NCBI RefSeq assembly: GCF_036010505.1
Contig: NZ_CP108569.1
Coordinates: 4,444,001 to 4,508,000 of the forward strand
DNA length: 64,000 bases
Source: Streptomyces sp. NBC_01197
GTDB taxonomy: Bacteria > Actinomycetota > Actinomycetes > Streptomycetales > Streptomycetaceae
Reading direction: 5' to 3'
Below the pieces are notes generated by a model. That model made no database searches and had not been told where the DNA came from. It was given only the letters and a program-made list of their open reading frames with translations. The position numbers and the translations under genes were made by a program. This document shows, piece after piece, positions 62,678 through 64,000 of the stretch (position 1 is the stretch's first letter; each line of letters starts with the position of its first letter).

Positions 62678-63847
62678 TCAGGTCCGGTCGGTTTCCGCCC
62701 CTGCCCCGTACAGGTCGCGGTGGGCCGGGAACCATCCGCCCGGGCCCTCCACCGACTCCGCCGCCCGGACGGCGCGGACCACGGCCCGGCTCAGCGCGTC
62801 GGCGCCCGCGGCCAGCACTTCGTTGAGGACGCTCAGGTCGGGGCGATGCCCTGTGCCGGTGGCAAGTGCGAAGACGGTATCGCCGTCGTGCAGGAGATGG
62901 ACGGGCCGCACGGCACGCGCAAGGCCGTCGTGTGCGGTTCCGGCCAGCTTCTGCGCCTGGGCGCGGGTGAGTTCGGCGTCGGTGGCCACGACGGCGATGG
63001 TGGTGTTCAGCGGGGGGCGCGCATTGCGCTCGCGCGCCAGAGCCAGTTGCCGCTGCGCCGCCTCGTGGACGGCCGCTGAGGGGTATTCGGGCCGGCCCAG
63101 GCCGTACTCGCCGTAGAGCACACCCGTCAGCGGATCGACCGGTGAGCCCACCGCGTTGACCACGGCGAGGGCGCCCACGGTGACGCCGGACGCGAGCGTG
63201 ATGCTCGCCGAGCCGACGCCGCCCTTGAGCCCGCCGGCCACCGCGCCCGTACCGGCGCCGACGCTGCCCTGTTCGACCGGCGTGCCCGGCGCCGTGTCCG
63301 CCGCGGCTTCCACGGCCGCGCGTCCGGTCGACGCGTCCGGCCTGGCCCGCCAGTCGCCGCCGCGGCCCAGATCGAAGACACACGCGGCGGGGACGACCGG
63401 TACTACCTGGGCGGGGTCGGGCCCGACCTGGAAACCGCGGCCCTGTTCCTCCAGCCAGGCCATCACGCCCGCAGCGGAGTCCAGCCCGTACGCGCTGCCG
63501 CCCGTCAGTACGACGGCGTCCACGCGCTGCACCAGATTGCGTGGATCGAGGGCGTCCGTCTCCCGGGTGCCGGGGCCGCCGCCGCGTACGTCCACGGCGG
63601 CGACCGCGCCGCCGGGCGGAGCCAGGACGACAGTGGTGCCACTCAGCGCACGCTCACCGGGGACCCGCGCGTGCCCGACCCGCAGCCCGTCCACGTCGGT
63701 GAGCGAGTCCGAGCCTGAGTCCGGGGGTGACTGGTCGGGGTCCGAGTCCGAGCCGATGCCGGGGGATGGGCGTGCGGGTGTGGTGTGCGAGCCGGCTGTA
63801 CGGGCCGTGTCCACGCGGCGCTCTGACTGGCGGTCTGCTGCGGTCAT
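62678..63847 (-). CDS. P1-family peptidase (DmpA/aminopeptidase-like)
   Basis: 389 residues. SLTDVDGLRVGHARV, TDALDPRNLVQRVDAVVLTGGSAYGLDSAAGVMAWLEEQGRGF and the processing/nucleophile region GSVGAGTGAVAGGLKGGVGSAS define the family, which self-cleaves before the catalytic Ser/Thr and acts as an L-aminopeptidase, D-esterase or beta-peptidase. The 45 N-terminal residues are disordered and S/D/P-rich. ATG at 63847 follows a GGGGGG run. Confidence 0.88.
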   Translation of the reverse strand: MTAADRQSERRVDTARTAGSHTTPARPSPGIGSDSDPDQSPPDSGSDSLTDVDGLRVGHARVPGERALSGTTVVLAPPGGAVAAVDVRGGGPGTRETDALDPRNLVQRVDAVVLTGGSAYGLDSAAGVMAWLEEQGRGFQVGPDPAQVVPVVPAACVFDLGRGGDWRARPDASTGRAAVEAAADTAPGTPVEQGSVGAGTGAVAGGLKGGVGSASITLASGVTVGALAVVNAVGSPVDPLTGVLYGEYGLGRPEYPSAAVHEAAQRQLALARERNARPPLNTTIAVVATDAELTRAQAQKLAGTAHDGLARAVRPVHLLHDGDTVFALATGTGHRPDLSVLNEVLAAGADALSRAVVRAVRAAESVEGPGGWFPAHRDLYGAGAETDRT

Positions 63848-64000
63848 GCCCCCCATGGGACCACTGCTGCCTGTGCTGCACCCCCGGCAGCCCCTTCCCC
63901 TCCCAGGCCCCGGCTCCGGCTCCGGCTCCCGGCCGAGCCCCATTGCCTCCCGCATGTGGCGCAGGCCCTGGGGGGCAGGCGGAGCGGTACGGCGGCCGGG

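Overview
This window is chromosomal DNA from a Streptomyces or a very close relative. The evidence is uniformly very high GC with strong third-position G/C, frequent GTG and TTG starts, an AfsR-type SARP with an AfsS-like partner, the sigma factor HrdD, a SigB/SigF-type sigma factor, F420 cofactor synthesis (FO synthase) with several luciferase-like flavin/F420 enzymes, XRE/DUF397 pairs, a GPP34-type protein and rifampin monooxygenase with its RAE element. I see no prophage, transposase, CRISPR array or large biosynthetic gene cluster.

Layout. 1-4.0 kb: the 3' end of a PIN-domain gene; a short secreted peptide; a 51-residue AfsS-like repeat protein; and the large AfsR-type regulator that probably drives it through a SARP-type promoter at 964-996. 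4.2-12.2 kb: a same-strand catabolic block (amidohydrolase, two luciferase-like oxidoreductases, an SDR, an N-acyl-D-amino-acid deacylase-like hydrolase and an aldehyde dehydrogenase). A shared CTGAC-N5-GTCAG palindrome lies before the first gene and twice before the second luciferase-like gene. The same palindrome recurs at 35.6 kb between another SDR and a gene of unknown function, suggesting one TetR-type regulon. 12.4-19.5 kb: a membrane-anchored HTH-like protein, an exported PHP-domain hydrolase, a third luciferase-like enzyme, a TetR regulator and an ATP-dependent DNA ligase. 19.9-24.4 kb: leaderless fbiC and rox with RAE.

24.4-38.9 kb: an HD hydrolase, two XRE/DUF397 systems, an FMN-binding glutamate-synthase-like enzyme, two alpha/beta hydrolases around an MmyB-type regulator, a diverged ADP-ribosylglycohydrolase, a sodium:solute symporter, an SDR, the unknown gene and GPP34. 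39.1-48.6 kb: a D,D-carboxypeptidase with a very long disordered N-terminus, two multi-spanning membrane proteins (one a MATE-type transporter), a small zinc-ribbon protein, a translationally coupled unknown gene pair, an MmpS-like lipoprotein-sized protein, a small protein with a natural seven-histidine run, and tRNA-Arg(CCT). 48.8-64 kb: sigma factor, acyl-CoA ligase, M6 metalloprotease, TetR plus MFS exporter separated by tandem repeats, MarR divergent from an extradiol dioxygenase, Pat-like acetyltransferase divergent from hrdD (with a SigR-type promoter), an MFS gene destroyed by an internal deletion, a WYL regulator, a DUF6227-like gene and a P1-family peptidase.

Two features cut across the window. 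The first is the dispersed palindrome regulon. The second is an unusual number of short, imperfect tandem duplications lying exactly across stop codons (at least eight genes). The most promising less-described element is the AfsR/AfsS-like unit with a third, secreted peptide that carries the same N-[AG]-H-[VI]-T motif.
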